From NCBI GenBank assembly GCA_038247115.1, contig JBBRVG010000004.1, forward strand, positions 19,331-83,330: 64,000 nt of DNA, read 5' to 3'. Below the pieces are notes generated by a model. That model was not told the DNA's origin. It searched no databases and saw only the letters and a list, made by a program, of their open reading frames with translations. The first letter of the stretch is position 1. Each line of letters begins with the position of its first letter. Below are positions 18,701 to 25,956 of the stretch, one piece after another. The position numbers and the translations under genes are program-made. Source of the stretch: Pseudaeromonas sp038247115 (GTDB taxonomy: Bacteria > Pseudomonadota > Gammaproteobacteria > Enterobacterales > Aeromonadaceae).

Positions 18701-18874
18701 AGTTTGGGTGTTAGTGTTGCTGATTATTTGAATATTCCACGTTTCGATGAAGATAACACACATATCCGAGCAATTAGAGATTTATCACTTGAAATCACAG
18801 CCAGGCTTAATGGTCCATCTGAGGGTGAACTTTTAACTCTTGATAAACATGTAAAATCCTTATTGAATTTTTGA
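15758..18874 (+). CDS. Eco57I-like N6-adenine methyltransferase with putative nuclease domain (type IIG-like)
   Basis: A 1038-residue protein. The N-terminus (about 1-180) contains D64-x8-E73-x-E75 in V-V-I-E-Y-E-P-P, a segment like the variant PD-(D/E)xK nuclease domain fused to many Eco57I-type enzymes, though the usual lysine is glutamate here. A helical linker follows. The methyltransferase core has motif X E-F-Y-T-P-D (365-370), motif I D-P-T-C-G-S-G-T-F (390-398) and motif IV N-P-P-W (584-587), which is the N6-adenine type. The last 350 residues should be target recognition. It lies 87 bases after the m5C gene. Cleavage activity is inferred; a methylase-only role is possible. Confidence 0.85.
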   Translation: MSKIASQLVNKVTLASEAASNEAQLRHELEGALKIACEARNIPWTPFQLERALKEAGKPTKFADVAHGAVVIEYEPPRSFGGRLNSKANHARAQAEEYATLISAEEGRRLEDYILIIWDGSHISFGNFEENCPNWSCVIPFDINAANRLLDLLEQDGRPLVHPQLLQALVGPDSDHGIALIPALYKNICRAETNLCTSKTKMLFTEWRRLFSQVVGFQPANMKMLLARQEISHDQPYDENPAAYLFALNTYIAIIAKIVTACALPRPSQNILDSTVPVVDRLKVVETGELFEHSGILNMLSGDFFSWYLDDNGWEEYSPHLEALFGRLSGVDFTVAKKHPNTTRDLFKGIYERFIPREVRHALGEFYTPDWLAEHGMDLIEWSTKDSLTDPTCGSGTFLLEALRRRRLEQGDSATARSLLLGLNGIDLNPLAVLAAKGSLAVFLSPFLDPDEPIRLPVYLADAINPACVSSDPFPSYNYVMQTEVGPREFSVPEAMINHSEFFKVFARIRELIDADFNAAKISSAIRSNLKSMLLHDDDIQNIETTIENLVSLHEQGWNGIWCAILADRFAAAAIPPSNYVCGNPPWVKWSNLPEEYTKTIQAQCKKLGVFSTDKWVGGIEADISTVITYQAIYHYLAPSGRLGFFLPGSVFTTPSSAGFRRFSVGPNNVNCKVLLVEDFDAISPFDGVTNMPRFLALERDAPTIFPVPYRVWTNGDVPASTLRNSNSAEEFRKTAKQIEYTAVPVPGGEGERPWLIGPHEEQVVFAKVFAGAERVYQARKGVTADRNGVFWVYATEEGDENTVTVRNAATIGKTKGIPEITARIEVEHVFPLLRGKGVKAFCAVPDEHLRIIVPQRGMHGDPDLAVHSPLVFKFLNRFKSHLESRSSLKRFQKGQAFYSLWSTGAYTFSPYKVLWREIGKVFAAAYVGSAASGFSGEKIVIPDHKLYFIPTETEGEAAYLTGFLNAPVISGTISAYSSKLSLGVSVADYLNIPRFDEDNTHIRAIRDLSLEITARLNGPSEGELLTLDKHVKSLLNF

Positions 18875-19390
18875 TAAGTTTAGAGAGGGCAGGACGCATT
18901 CATTTAACAATAAGTAATTTATGATTAGTGGTCTAGCGCCTCCTGCAGGAGGCGTAACTACCTTACCCATGAAAAAATAAACAAAATAAACCATCTTAAT
19001 TTCTTAGCAAGACATAATGGATGTCATAACTTTTTCTGTATGTAAAACATCTCAAAATAACCAGGTTTTTCATTTCAACTCAAAAACAGACAACTCTTTT
19101 TACGCGAGAATTCTGTTATCTGTTTGCTATGGATTTCTGTACTCATCATGGAATTAGGCCGATTTAGTCATCACGAAATCAATCTTAATAGGGTATTTCA
19201 AGATGTGCGAATCCCATTTAGTCTATAAAAATGATATGAAAAAATCCGATTTGATAACTCCACAGAAACGTCAAAATAATCGAAAATATTGCCGTTGAAT
19301 CGTGAACAAAAAACTTGATGAATTTAGGCGCGGTCAAACTGGGATTAGCAGCAGATCTATCATTGGCGGAATAATGATGCGGAAACAAAA
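18875..19390. other. AT-rich right flank of the R-M block, downstream of glmS
   Basis: About 500 bases of AT-rich DNA with no convincing gene; the one frame at 19218-19427 runs into the glmS terminator and is likely chance. It contains the palindrome at 18937-18954. It lies on the 3' side of glmS, the side used by Tn7-like elements, but I see no transposon ends or transposase. Confidence 0.5.
18937..18954. repeat. Perfect 18-base palindrome centred on CTGCAG
   Basis: CGCCTCCTGCAGGAGGCG is its own reverse complement and stands out as GC-rich inside an AT-rich spacer, 62 bases after the Eco57I-like gene. It has no T-run, so it is a poor Rho-independent terminator for either strand. It could be a protein-binding or recombination site; nothing confirms this. 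Confidence 0.6.
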
Positions 19391-19425
19391 GAGGGCGCAG
19401 CAGCATTTCCATGCTCTGCGCCCTC
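19391..19425 (-). terminator. glmS transcription terminator
   Basis: A long hairpin: GAGGGCGCAG pairs with CTGCGCCCTC and, inside, AGCAT pairs with ATGCT around TTCC. On the minus strand it is followed by TTTTGTTT. It lies about 56 bases after the glmS stop codon. Confidence 0.88.
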
Positions 19426-19481
19426 ATTCTTAGTGATTATCGCAACTCAGGATGGAGAAATAGAGTTGCGCAGGTTCTGAT

Positions 19482-21311
19482 TTATTCCACCGTGACGCTC
19501 TTGGCCAGATTGCGGGGCTGGTCGACGTCGGTGCCCTTGATGATGGCGACGTGGTAGGAGAGCAGCTGCATCGGCAGTGTGTAGACGATGGGGGCGATGA
19601 CTTCGTCGACCCGTGGCATCGGCATCACCCGCATGGTGGCGTCGGAGACAAAACCGGCTTCCTCATCCGCAAACACATACAGGATGCCGCCGCGCGCGCG
19701 CACCTCTTCGACGTTGGACTTGAGCTTTTCCAGCAGCTCGTTGTTGGGAGCCACGACTATGATCGGCATATCGGCATCGATCAGCGCCAGAGGACCATGC
19801 TTCAACTCGCCGGCGGCATAGGCTTCGGCGTGGATGTAGCTGATCTCTTTGAGCTTGAGCGCCCCTTCCATGGCGATGGGGTACTGAGTGCCACGGCCCA
19901 GAAACAGGCTGTTGTGCTTGTTGGCAAACTCTTCGGCCAGACGCTGGATCTTGGTATCCAGCGCCAGGACGCTCTGCACCTTGGCGGGCAGATTGCGCAG
20001 CGAGTTGACCAGCGCAGCCTCGGCGGCCCCATCCAGAGTGCCACGGCAACGTCCGATACTGCCCACCAGCATCAACAAGCCCGCCAGCTGAGTGGTGAAG
20101 GCCTTGGTGGAGGCGACGCCGATCTCGGCACCGGCCCGGGTCATAAAGGCCAGATCCGATTCCCGCACCAGGGAAGAGCCCGGCACGTTGCAGATGGCCA
20201 GACTGGACATATAGCCGGACTCCTTGGCCAGACGCAGGGCGGCCAGGGTGTCGGCGGTCTCGCCGGACTGGGAGAGGGTGATCAGCAGGCTGCCGGGGCG
20301 GGTCACTGACTTGCGATAGCGGAATTCGGAGGCGATCTCGACGTTGCAGGTGACACCGGCCAGCTCTTCAAACCAGTAACGAGCCACCATGCCGGAGTGG
20401 TAGGAGGTACCGCAGGCGACGATCTGCACATGTTCGACCTGGGCGAAGATGTCACGTGCGCCGTTACCGAAGGCTTCCGGCACCAGATGGTCGCCGCTCA
20501 GGCGTCCTTCCAGGGTGTTCAGCAGCGCGGCGGGCTGCTCGTAGATCTCTTTGAGCATGTAGTGGCGATACTCGCCCTTGTCACCGGCGTCGTGGGAGAG
20601 TTCAGACTCCAGCTCGGCGCGCTCCACCGGATTGCCGTTGATATCAAAGATGGTGACCGAGCGGCGGGTAACTTCCGCCACATCGCCCTCTTCCAGGAAC
20701 TGGAAGCGACGGGTGACCGGCAGCAGGGCCAGCTGATCGGAGGCGATAAAGTTCTCGCCGATGCCACGGCCGATGACCAGCGGCGAGCCGGAGCGGGCGA
20801 CCACCAGACGTTCCGGATCTTCGGCATCCACCAGCACTGTGCCATAGGCGCCACGCAGCTCCTTGACCGCCTGTTGCAGCGCCGCCAGCAGGGTTGGTGC
20901 TGTCTTGCGGTAGTGGTGCACCAGATGAACGATTACCTCGGTGTCGGTCTGGGAGACAAATTCATAGCCCAGCCCTTTGAGCCGATTCCGCAGCTCCTCA
21001 TGGTTCTCGATGATGCCGTTGTGCACCACGGTCAGGGAGCCGGAGACATGGGGGTGGGCATTGGTTTCGGACGGTTCGCCATGGGTGGCCCAGCGGGTAT
21101 GGGCGATGCCGGTACCGCCATGCAAGGGGTGTTCTTCCAGCGCGCGGGCCAGCTCCTGGACCTTGCCCAGACGGCGCACCCGTTGCAGGTTATGACCCTC
21201 GATCACCGCCACACCGGCCGAGTCATAGCCGCGATACTCCAGACGGCGCAGCCCTTCGACCAGAATATCCACCACATCACGTTGGGCAACCGCCCCGACA
21301 ATTCCACACAT
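19482..21311 (-). CDS. glmS: GlmS, glutamine-fructose-6-phosphate aminotransferase
   Basis: A 609-residue enzyme, the usual length for the family. M-C-G-I-V-G-A places the catalytic cysteine at position 2 after Met removal, in the glutaminase domain (about 1-240); two SIS sugar-isomerase domains follow (C-G-T-S-Y-H-S-G and S-Q-S-G-E-T-A-D-T). The end D-Q-P-R-N-L-A-K-S-V-T-V-E is the conserved C-tail. It makes glucosamine-6-phosphate for peptidoglycan and lipopolysaccharide precursors, ahead of GlmM and GlmU. It starts 22 bases after the stop of the DeoR-family gene, so the two are an operon. A terminator follows. Confidence 0.98.
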   Translation of the reverse strand: MCGIVGAVAQRDVVDILVEGLRRLEYRGYDSAGVAVIEGHNLQRVRRLGKVQELARALEEHPLHGGTGIAHTRWATHGEPSETNAHPHVSGSLTVVHNGIIENHEELRNRLKGLGYEFVSQTDTEVIVHLVHHYRKTAPTLLAALQQAVKELRGAYGTVLVDAEDPERLVVARSGSPLVIGRGIGENFIASDQLALLPVTRRFQFLEEGDVAEVTRRSVTIFDINGNPVERAELESELSHDAGDKGEYRHYMLKEIYEQPAALLNTLEGRLSGDHLVPEAFGNGARDIFAQVEHVQIVACGTSYHSGMVARYWFEELAGVTCNVEIASEFRYRKSVTRPGSLLITLSQSGETADTLAALRLAKESGYMSSLAICNVPGSSLVRESDLAFMTRAGAEIGVASTKAFTTQLAGLLMLVGSIGRCRGTLDGAAEAALVNSLRNLPAKVQSVLALDTKIQRLAEEFANKHNSLFLGRGTQYPIAMEGALKLKEISYIHAEAYAAGELKHGPLALIDADMPIIVVAPNNELLEKLKSNVEEVRARGGILYVFADEEAGFVSDATMRVMPMPRVDEVIAPIVYTLPMQLLSYHVAIIKGTDVDQPRNLAKSVTVE

Positions 21312-21333
21312 GCTCGGATTCCTTGTTATTTGT

Positions 21334-22110
21334 TTACACGAGTTCCGGCACGCAGATCACCTGCACGCCCTGTTGTTCGATTTGTTGCTTGAGTTCAGCC
21401 GCCAGGCCGGTATCGGTGATCAGGGTATCGATACGGCTCCACGGCAGTTCCAGATTCGGGATCTTGCGGCCCACCTTGTGGGACTCCGCCAGCACTATTA
21501 CCTCCCGCGCCACTTCGGCCATCACCCGCGACAAGCCAATCAGCTCGTTGAAGGTGGTGGTGCCACGCAGCGGATCGATCCCGGCGGCACCGATAAACAG
21601 CTGATCGAAGTCGTAGGATCGCAGCACCTGCTCGGCAACCTGGCCCTGAAATGCTTCGGAGTGCGGATCCCAGGTGCCACCGGTCATCAGCAGGGTGGGT
21701 TCGTTCTCCAGTTCGCGCAGCGCCGCGGCCACGGTCAGGGAGTTGGTCATCACCACCAGCCCGCGCCGACTCCCCAGCTCAGGGATCAGCGCCGCCGTGG
21801 TGCTGCCGGAGTCGATAATCAGCCGATTGTGGTCGCGGATCAGCTCGGCGGCCGCTTTGGCGATGGCTAACTTTCGTTTCGAAACTTGTTCCGCTTCCGG
21901 CACATCCGCCACCAGCTCCTGGGGTACAGGAATGGCGCCACCATAGCGACGCAGCAGCAGCCCATTGCGCTCCAGCTCGGCGAGATCCTTGCGGATGGTG
22001 ACTTCCGAGGTATCAAACTCCCGGGCCAGCCAATCCACACTCAGCTCACCCCGTTCCGCCAGTTGGGTGACTATGGCCCGTCGCCGTTGTTGGGTATTGC
22101 GCTTCTGCAT
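21334..22110 (-). CDS. glmR: DeoR-family regulator, GlmR-like
   Basis: A 258-residue regulator. The N-terminal winged helix is R-R-x-x-I-V-T-Q-L-A-E-R-G-E-L-S-V-D-W-L-A followed by T-S-E-V-T-I-R-K-D-L-A-x-L-E. The C-terminal sugar-phosphate sensor domain has I-D-S-G-S-T-T-A-A-L, M-T-N-S-L and G-A-A-G-I-D. It is upstream of glmS in the same operon, as the glmR gene of Pseudomonas is. A perfect inverted repeat at 22153-22171 fits DeoR-type operators. The effector is expected to be a hexosamine phosphate; this is inference. Confidence 0.85.
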   Translation of the reverse strand: MQKRNTQQRRRAIVTQLAERGELSVDWLAREFDTSEVTIRKDLAELERNGLLLRRYGGAIPVPQELVADVPEAEQVSKRKLAIAKAAAELIRDHNRLIIDSGSTTAALIPELGSRRGLVVMTNSLTVAAALRELENEPTLLMTGGTWDPHSEAFQGQVAEQVLRSYDFDQLFIGAAGIDPLRGTTTFNELIGLSRVMAEVAREVIVLAESHKVGRKIPNLELPWSRIDTLITDTGLAAELKQQIEQQGVQVICVPELV

Positions 22111-22152
22111 AAAGCTTCAAACTGAAATCAAGAAGAAAGTTTTTGGATTTTA

Positions 22153-22171
22153 ATCTTTCGAATCGAAAGAT
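22153..22171. promoter_or_regulatory. DeoR-type operator upstream of glmR
   Basis: ATCTTTCG-N3-CGAAAGAT, a perfect 8-base inverted repeat 43 bases before the glmR start. TTTCG/CGAAA half-sites are typical of DeoR-family regulators, so this is likely the autoregulatory site of the glmRS operon. A related TTTCGTTTCGAAA lies inside glmR at 21872-21884. Confidence 0.7.
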
Positions 22172-22329
22172 CAAGCAAGTTGCGGTGATCGGTATAAAAA
22201 AGTGCCCAGATCGCGCCGCATTCTGGTGATGGGCACAAGGGGGATAGGAAACGCAGAGTGTATGACTCCCCCGGAGCGGCACTCCGGGGGAGAGAACAAG
22301 GAAGGATAAAGTGATGCCGTCAGAAGCGG

Positions 22330-23520
22330 TTAGACGCCGCCCGAGCCAAAGGCTTCGGCATGGATATTGGCCGCCGGTACGCCCAGCTGGCGCAGCTCAG
22401 CCAGATAGTGGCGCATGAAGGGCGCGGGGCCACAGAGGTAATACTCGGCGTCCAGGGGCTGCTCGGGCAGATAGTGCGGCAGAACAAATGGCGCCTGCTG
22501 GATGCCCGCATCCTGAGACAGGAGCCGATCGTAAAAACAGCGCACCGTCACTCCGGGCTTGGCGGCCATCGCCTGCAGATGAGCGTTGAACGCGTGGGAG
22601 GCCCCATCTCGTGCCGAGTGAATAAAGTGGATGAGACGTGGACTGCCACTGCGCACCAGATGGTTGAGGATCGACACCATGGGCGTAATCCCCACACCAC
22701 CGCTCAGCAACACGACCGGCGAAGTACCAGACTCCTGCAGATAAAAATCACCCAAGGGAGCCGATAACTCGACTATCTGCCCCTCATCATACTGGTCATG
22801 CAGCAGATTGGAGACACGCCCCGCCGGTTGCTGCTCACTCGCCGCCTCTCGCTTGACCGAGATGCGCAGATAGGGCTGACCCGGTGCATCGGACAAACTG
22901 TACTGACGCGGCTGGAACAGATCCAATTCCGCCACATAAAGGCGAAGAGAGACATATTGTCCGGGCTTGAACGAGGGCAGAGGCCCGCCATCCAACGGCT
23001 CAAAGTAGAAGGAGGTGATCACCTCGCTCTCTGCAACCCGCTTGCTGATGCGAAAGGGTCGCCAGCCACTCCAGCCACCGGATGTTGCCGTGGCCTGATG
23101 ATAGAGCGAGCTTTCCACGCCGATAAACAGCTCGGCCAGAGCACCATAAGCAGCGGCCCAGGCGTCGATCAACTCAGGGGTCGCCGCATCCCCCAGCACC
23201 TCCTGAATAGAGGCCAGCAGGTGTTTACCGACTATGCCGTAGTGTTCCGCCCGGATGCCCAGACTCACATGTTTGTGGGCAATGCGCTCGACCACGGGCA
23301 GCAACACACTTGGGTCATCCAGATTCTCGGCATAGGCCAGCACGGCCGCCGCCAGCGCCTGTTGCTGACGTCCGGACCCCTGCTGACCCTGATTGAAGAG
23401 ATGTTTCAACTCCGGATTATGCTGAAACATGCGCTGGTAAAAGTGGCTGGTCAACGCCACGCCGCTGCTCCGCAACAGGGGTATGGTGCCCTGCACCAGA
23501 GCTTTTTGTTGTGGAGTCAT
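22330..23520 (-). CDS. hmp: Flavohemoglobin Hmp (nitric oxide dioxygenase)
   Basis: A 396-residue protein with the three expected parts: a globin domain (about 1-140, with proximal histidine in A-H-K-H-V-S), an FAD domain (R-Q-Y-S-L-S-D, G-R-V-S-N), and an NAD(P) domain (L-L-S-G-G-V-G-I-T-P-M, Y-L-C-G-P-A-P-F-M). It converts NO and O2 to nitrate using NAD(P)H in the cytosol. Its ATG overlaps the ytfE TGA by four bases, with a near-ideal ribosome site (AGGAGGTGAAGGG) inside ytfE. It therefore shares the sigma-54/NorR-type promoter upstream of ytfE. Confidence 0.97.
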   Translation of the reverse strand: MTPQQKALVQGTIPLLRSSGVALTSHFYQRMFQHNPELKHLFNQGQQGSGRQQQALAAAVLAYAENLDDPSVLLPVVERIAHKHVSLGIRAEHYGIVGKHLLASIQEVLGDAATPELIDAWAAAYGALAELFIGVESSLYHQATATSGGWSGWRPFRISKRVAESEVITSFYFEPLDGGPLPSFKPGQYVSLRLYVAELDLFQPRQYSLSDAPGQPYLRISVKREAASEQQPAGRVSNLLHDQYDEGQIVELSAPLGDFYLQESGTSPVVLLSGGVGITPMVSILNHLVRSGSPRLIHFIHSARDGASHAFNAHLQAMAAKPGVTVRCFYDRLLSQDAGIQQAPFVLPHYLPEQPLDAEYYLCGPAPFMRHYLAELRQLGVPAANIHAEAFGSGGV

Positions 23521-24194
23521 CCCTTCACCTCCTGAGCCATGGCAACGGCCGGAAACAGCACGTTATTTTCCAGATGGATATGGGCCATCAGATCTTCCCG
23601 CAGCTGGTTGAGACCGGTATAGAGGGCGCGCCAGGTGACACAGGCAAAGGGCGGTGGCGTGATGTGATCGGTGAGTCGCTCCATGGTTTGCAGGTTGTCA
23701 CCGTGTTCCTCGTGTTCGAGTTGCATGACCTGGATCGGGCCTGCAGCGACGGCATACTGCCCGGCCTGCAGCAGCGGGAAGAGGATCTGCTCCTCTTTTT
23801 GCGTATGCTGCTCCAGCTCGTCCAGCATCAGGGCCAAGTGGCTGGATAACCCCTTGGGGCAGTCCTGACGCTCACCATGGACATGCTCGACCCGCTTGGC
23901 CAGCCTGATCAGCTCCGGCAACTGGATGCGGTGGATGGCATGGTAACGCGTGAGAATATGCTCGATCAGCTCGCCGATGCCGCTCTCGCGCCAGTCCTGT
24001 TCGTCGGCCGGTTGTTGTGCCACCGCCGCCAGATCGGCACAGATCTGCTCACCACTGAACGCGCGGCCGACAATGGCCTCGCCCAGCTTCACCTTGCCAC
24101 CGCAGCAGAAGTCGAGTTTGTAGTGGTGGAAAACCCGGGTGGCACCCGGGATATCGCAGGCCAGTTCGGCCAGTGTGTGTTCCAGATAATTCAT
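23517..24194 (-). CDS. ytfE: YtfE/DnrN/ScdA di-iron protein for repair of iron centres
   Basis: A 225-residue protein. It starts with the short ScdA_N domain ending D-F-C-C-G-G (about residues 28-33), then a four-helix hemerythrin-like domain with the expected His/Glu ligands in R-Y-H-A-I-H-R, H-L-A-L-M-L-D-E-L-E-Q-H-T-Q-K-E-E, L-E-H-E-E-H-G-D and I-H-L-E-N-N-V-L-F. The family repairs Fe-S clusters damaged by NO and oxidative stress. The start at 24194 has GGAG upstream; an in-frame ATG 21 bases earlier does not. First gene of the ytfE-hmp operon, divergent from norR. Confidence 0.95.
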   Translation of the reverse strand: MNYLEHTLAELACDIPGATRVFHHYKLDFCCGGKVKLGEAIVGRAFSGEQICADLAAVAQQPADEQDWRESGIGELIEHILTRYHAIHRIQLPELIRLAKRVEHVHGERQDCPKGLSSHLALMLDELEQHTQKEEQILFPLLQAGQYAVAAGPIQVMQLEHEEHGDNLQTMERLTDHITPPPFACVTWRALYTGLNQLREDLMAHIHLENNVLFPAVAMAQEVKG

Positions 24195-24237
24195 CGCTCT
24201 ACTCCATAATCGCAATCAGGGATCTTGTCTCTGGAAT

Positions 24238-24253
24238 TGCACGGAGCATGCCA
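24238..24253 (-). promoter_or_regulatory. Sigma-54 promoter of ytfE-hmp
   Basis: On the minus strand the sequence is TGGCATGCTCCGTGCA. It has the invariant GG-N10-GC spacing of -24/-12 promoters, one base off TGGCAC in the first element and close to TTGCA in the second. It lies 44 bases upstream of the ytfE start, facing that gene. Confidence 0.85.
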
Positions 24254-24294
24254 CATCGCAACAGCATGATAATAAAAAAATTATTATTTAACAT

Positions 24295-24351
24295 GGTGAA
24301 TTTAACCCTTCGGTGATAGGGTAAATAAAACCATTCAAGGTAATTTCAACC
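24295..24351. promoter_or_regulatory. Three NorR-type enhancer sites
   Basis: Three GGT-N7-ACC sequences occur in a row: 24295-24307, 24320-24332 and 24339-24351. NorR of E. coli recognises GT-N7-AC and uses three sites to activate its target. These lie upstream of the sigma-54 promoter and the last abuts the norR start codon, so NorR could activate ytfE-hmp and repress itself. Confidence 0.78.
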
Positions 24352-25890
24352 ATGATTGACCCACTCGTGATCCAGGATCTGGGCACCGAATATCCTCGCG
24401 GGGTGCGTGAAGAGCGTCTGGTGACCGCCATCTGCCAGTTCTTTGCTTGCGATGCGGTCGGCCTGTTGAAGCTGCAGGGCGATTATCTGTGCCCGGTGGC
24501 GGTGGCCGGACTGGCCCATGAAACCCTGGGACGCCGCTTCAGCATCAGCCAGCACCCGCGCCTGGCCGCCATCCTCGCCCAACGCGATGCGGTGCACTTT
24601 GCCCCCGACAGCCCACTGGCGGATCCCTACGATGGCCTGCTGGAGTCGCGGCAGGGGGAGCCCTTGCCGGTCCACGACTGCATGGGGATCAGCCTCTATC
24701 TGGATGGGCAATGCTGGGGCGTGCTGACCCTCGACTCGCTGGCGGGTGGCCCCTTGGCTCCCGGGCTCGATAGCCAACTTAGCGATCTGGCCCGAGCCTG
24801 CGAGGCGGTGATCCGCATGGGACGACTGGAGGAGGAGGTTCTGGCGCTGCGTCTGGGTCATCGCTCGCCCGATGTGCCGCTCGCCCCGGTGGAGGGTCAC
24901 GAGGAGCGGGAGCTGATCGGCCGCAGCCCCGTGCTGCTCAAGCTGCTCCATGAGCTGGATATAGTCGCCGATTCCGATCTGCCGGTGCTGCTGCTGGGGG
25001 AAACCGGGGTCGGCAAGGAGCTGCTGGCCCGTCGCATCCAGCGTCACTCGGCGCGCGCCCAGGCGCCGATGATCCATGTCAACTGCGCCGCCTTACCGGA
25101 ATCCCTGGCCGAGAGCGAACTGTTTGGCCATGTCAAAGGGGCCTTCTCCGGCGCGGTCCGCGATCGGGCGGGGCGTTTCGAAGCGGCCCACGGCGGTATT
25201 TTGTTCCTCGATGAGGTGGGCGAATTGCCCCTGGTGGTGCAGGCCAAACTGCTGCGCGCCCTGCAAAATGGCGAGATACAGCGCCTGGGATCGGATACGC
25301 CACGCCAGGTCGATGTGCGCATCATTGCCGCCACCAACCGGGATCTGGCGGCCCAGGTGCGCAATGGTCAGTTCCGCGCCGATCTATACCACCGCCTCTC
25401 GGTCTATCCGGTGCCGATCCCGCCGTTGCGGGAGCGGGGCGACGATATTCTGCTGCTGGCCGGCTACTTCCTCGAGCTGAATCGTACCCGGCTCGGTTTT
25501 CGCAGCCTGCGCCTCTCCGCCCTCACCGAACAGGCGCTGTGCAGCTACCGCTGGCCCGGCAATATCCGCGAATTGGAGCATGTCATCAGCCGCGCCGCGT
25601 TGCGGGCAGTCAGTCATGGGGCCCGGCGCAGCGATATGGTGACGCTGGAGCCAGCCCACCTGGATCTGGATATCGCCCTGCCGGTGCAGGGCAACAGTGC
25701 GCCGCCAGTCTCAACCACAGGCGACGAGGTATCGCTGCAACCGCTCAAGTTGGCGGTGGAGAGTTATCAGCGCCAGCTGATCCGCCACAGCCTGGATCTC
25801 TGCGAGCACAACTGGGCCGAGGTGGCTCGCCGTCTGGAACTGGACCCCAGCAACTTGCACAAGTTGGCCAAGCGGCTGGGGTTGAAATGA
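24352..25890 (+). CDS. norR: NorR, NO-responsive sigma-54 activator
   Basis: A 512-residue enhancer-binding protein. A GAF sensor (about 1-160) with D-P-Y-D-G and V-H-D-C-M-G, whose acidic and cysteine residues fit the non-haem iron centre of NorR. A AAA+ domain has Walker A G-E-T-G-V-G-K-E (216-223), G-A-F-S-G-A (263-268, the sigma-54 contact loop; the usual GAFTGA has S here) and Walker B L-F-L-D-E-V-G. A Fis-type helix-turn-helix ends the protein (W-A-E-V-A-R-R-L-E-L-D-P-S-N-L-H-K-L). Its neighbours ytfE and hmp are the likely targets. Confidence 0.95.
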   Translation: MIDPLVIQDLGTEYPRGVREERLVTAICQFFACDAVGLLKLQGDYLCPVAVAGLAHETLGRRFSISQHPRLAAILAQRDAVHFAPDSPLADPYDGLLESRQGEPLPVHDCMGISLYLDGQCWGVLTLDSLAGGPLAPGLDSQLSDLARACEAVIRMGRLEEEVLALRLGHRSPDVPLAPVEGHEERELIGRSPVLLKLLHELDIVADSDLPVLLLGETGVGKELLARRIQRHSARAQAPMIHVNCAALPESLAESELFGHVKGAFSGAVRDRAGRFEAAHGGILFLDEVGELPLVVQAKLLRALQNGEIQRLGSDTPRQVDVRIIAATNRDLAAQVRNGQFRADLYHRLSVYPVPIPPLRERGDDILLLAGYFLELNRTRLGFRSLRLSALTEQALCSYRWPGNIRELEHVISRAALRAVSHGARRSDMVTLEPAHLDLDIALPVQGNSAPPVSTTGDEVSLQPLKLAVESYQRQLIRHSLDLCEHNWAEVARRLELDPSNLHKLAKRLGLK

Positions 25891-25956
25891 GAGCTGTGGC
25901 CCGCCAGGAGTCCTATGCTACCGTGGTAACCATGCATGCCGAGGTTGCGACAAACC

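Noticed and set aside
19218..19427. Small protein gene on the minus strand
   Set aside because: The frame begins inside the glmS terminator, lacks a ribosome site and has no recognisable domain.
18875..19481. Tn7-like element downstream of glmS
   Set aside because: No transposition genes, end repeats or target duplication are visible; only the location fits.
21312..22110. glmS ribozyme ahead of glmS
   Set aside because: Only 22 bases separate glmR from glmS, and that ribozyme belongs to Gram-positive lineages.
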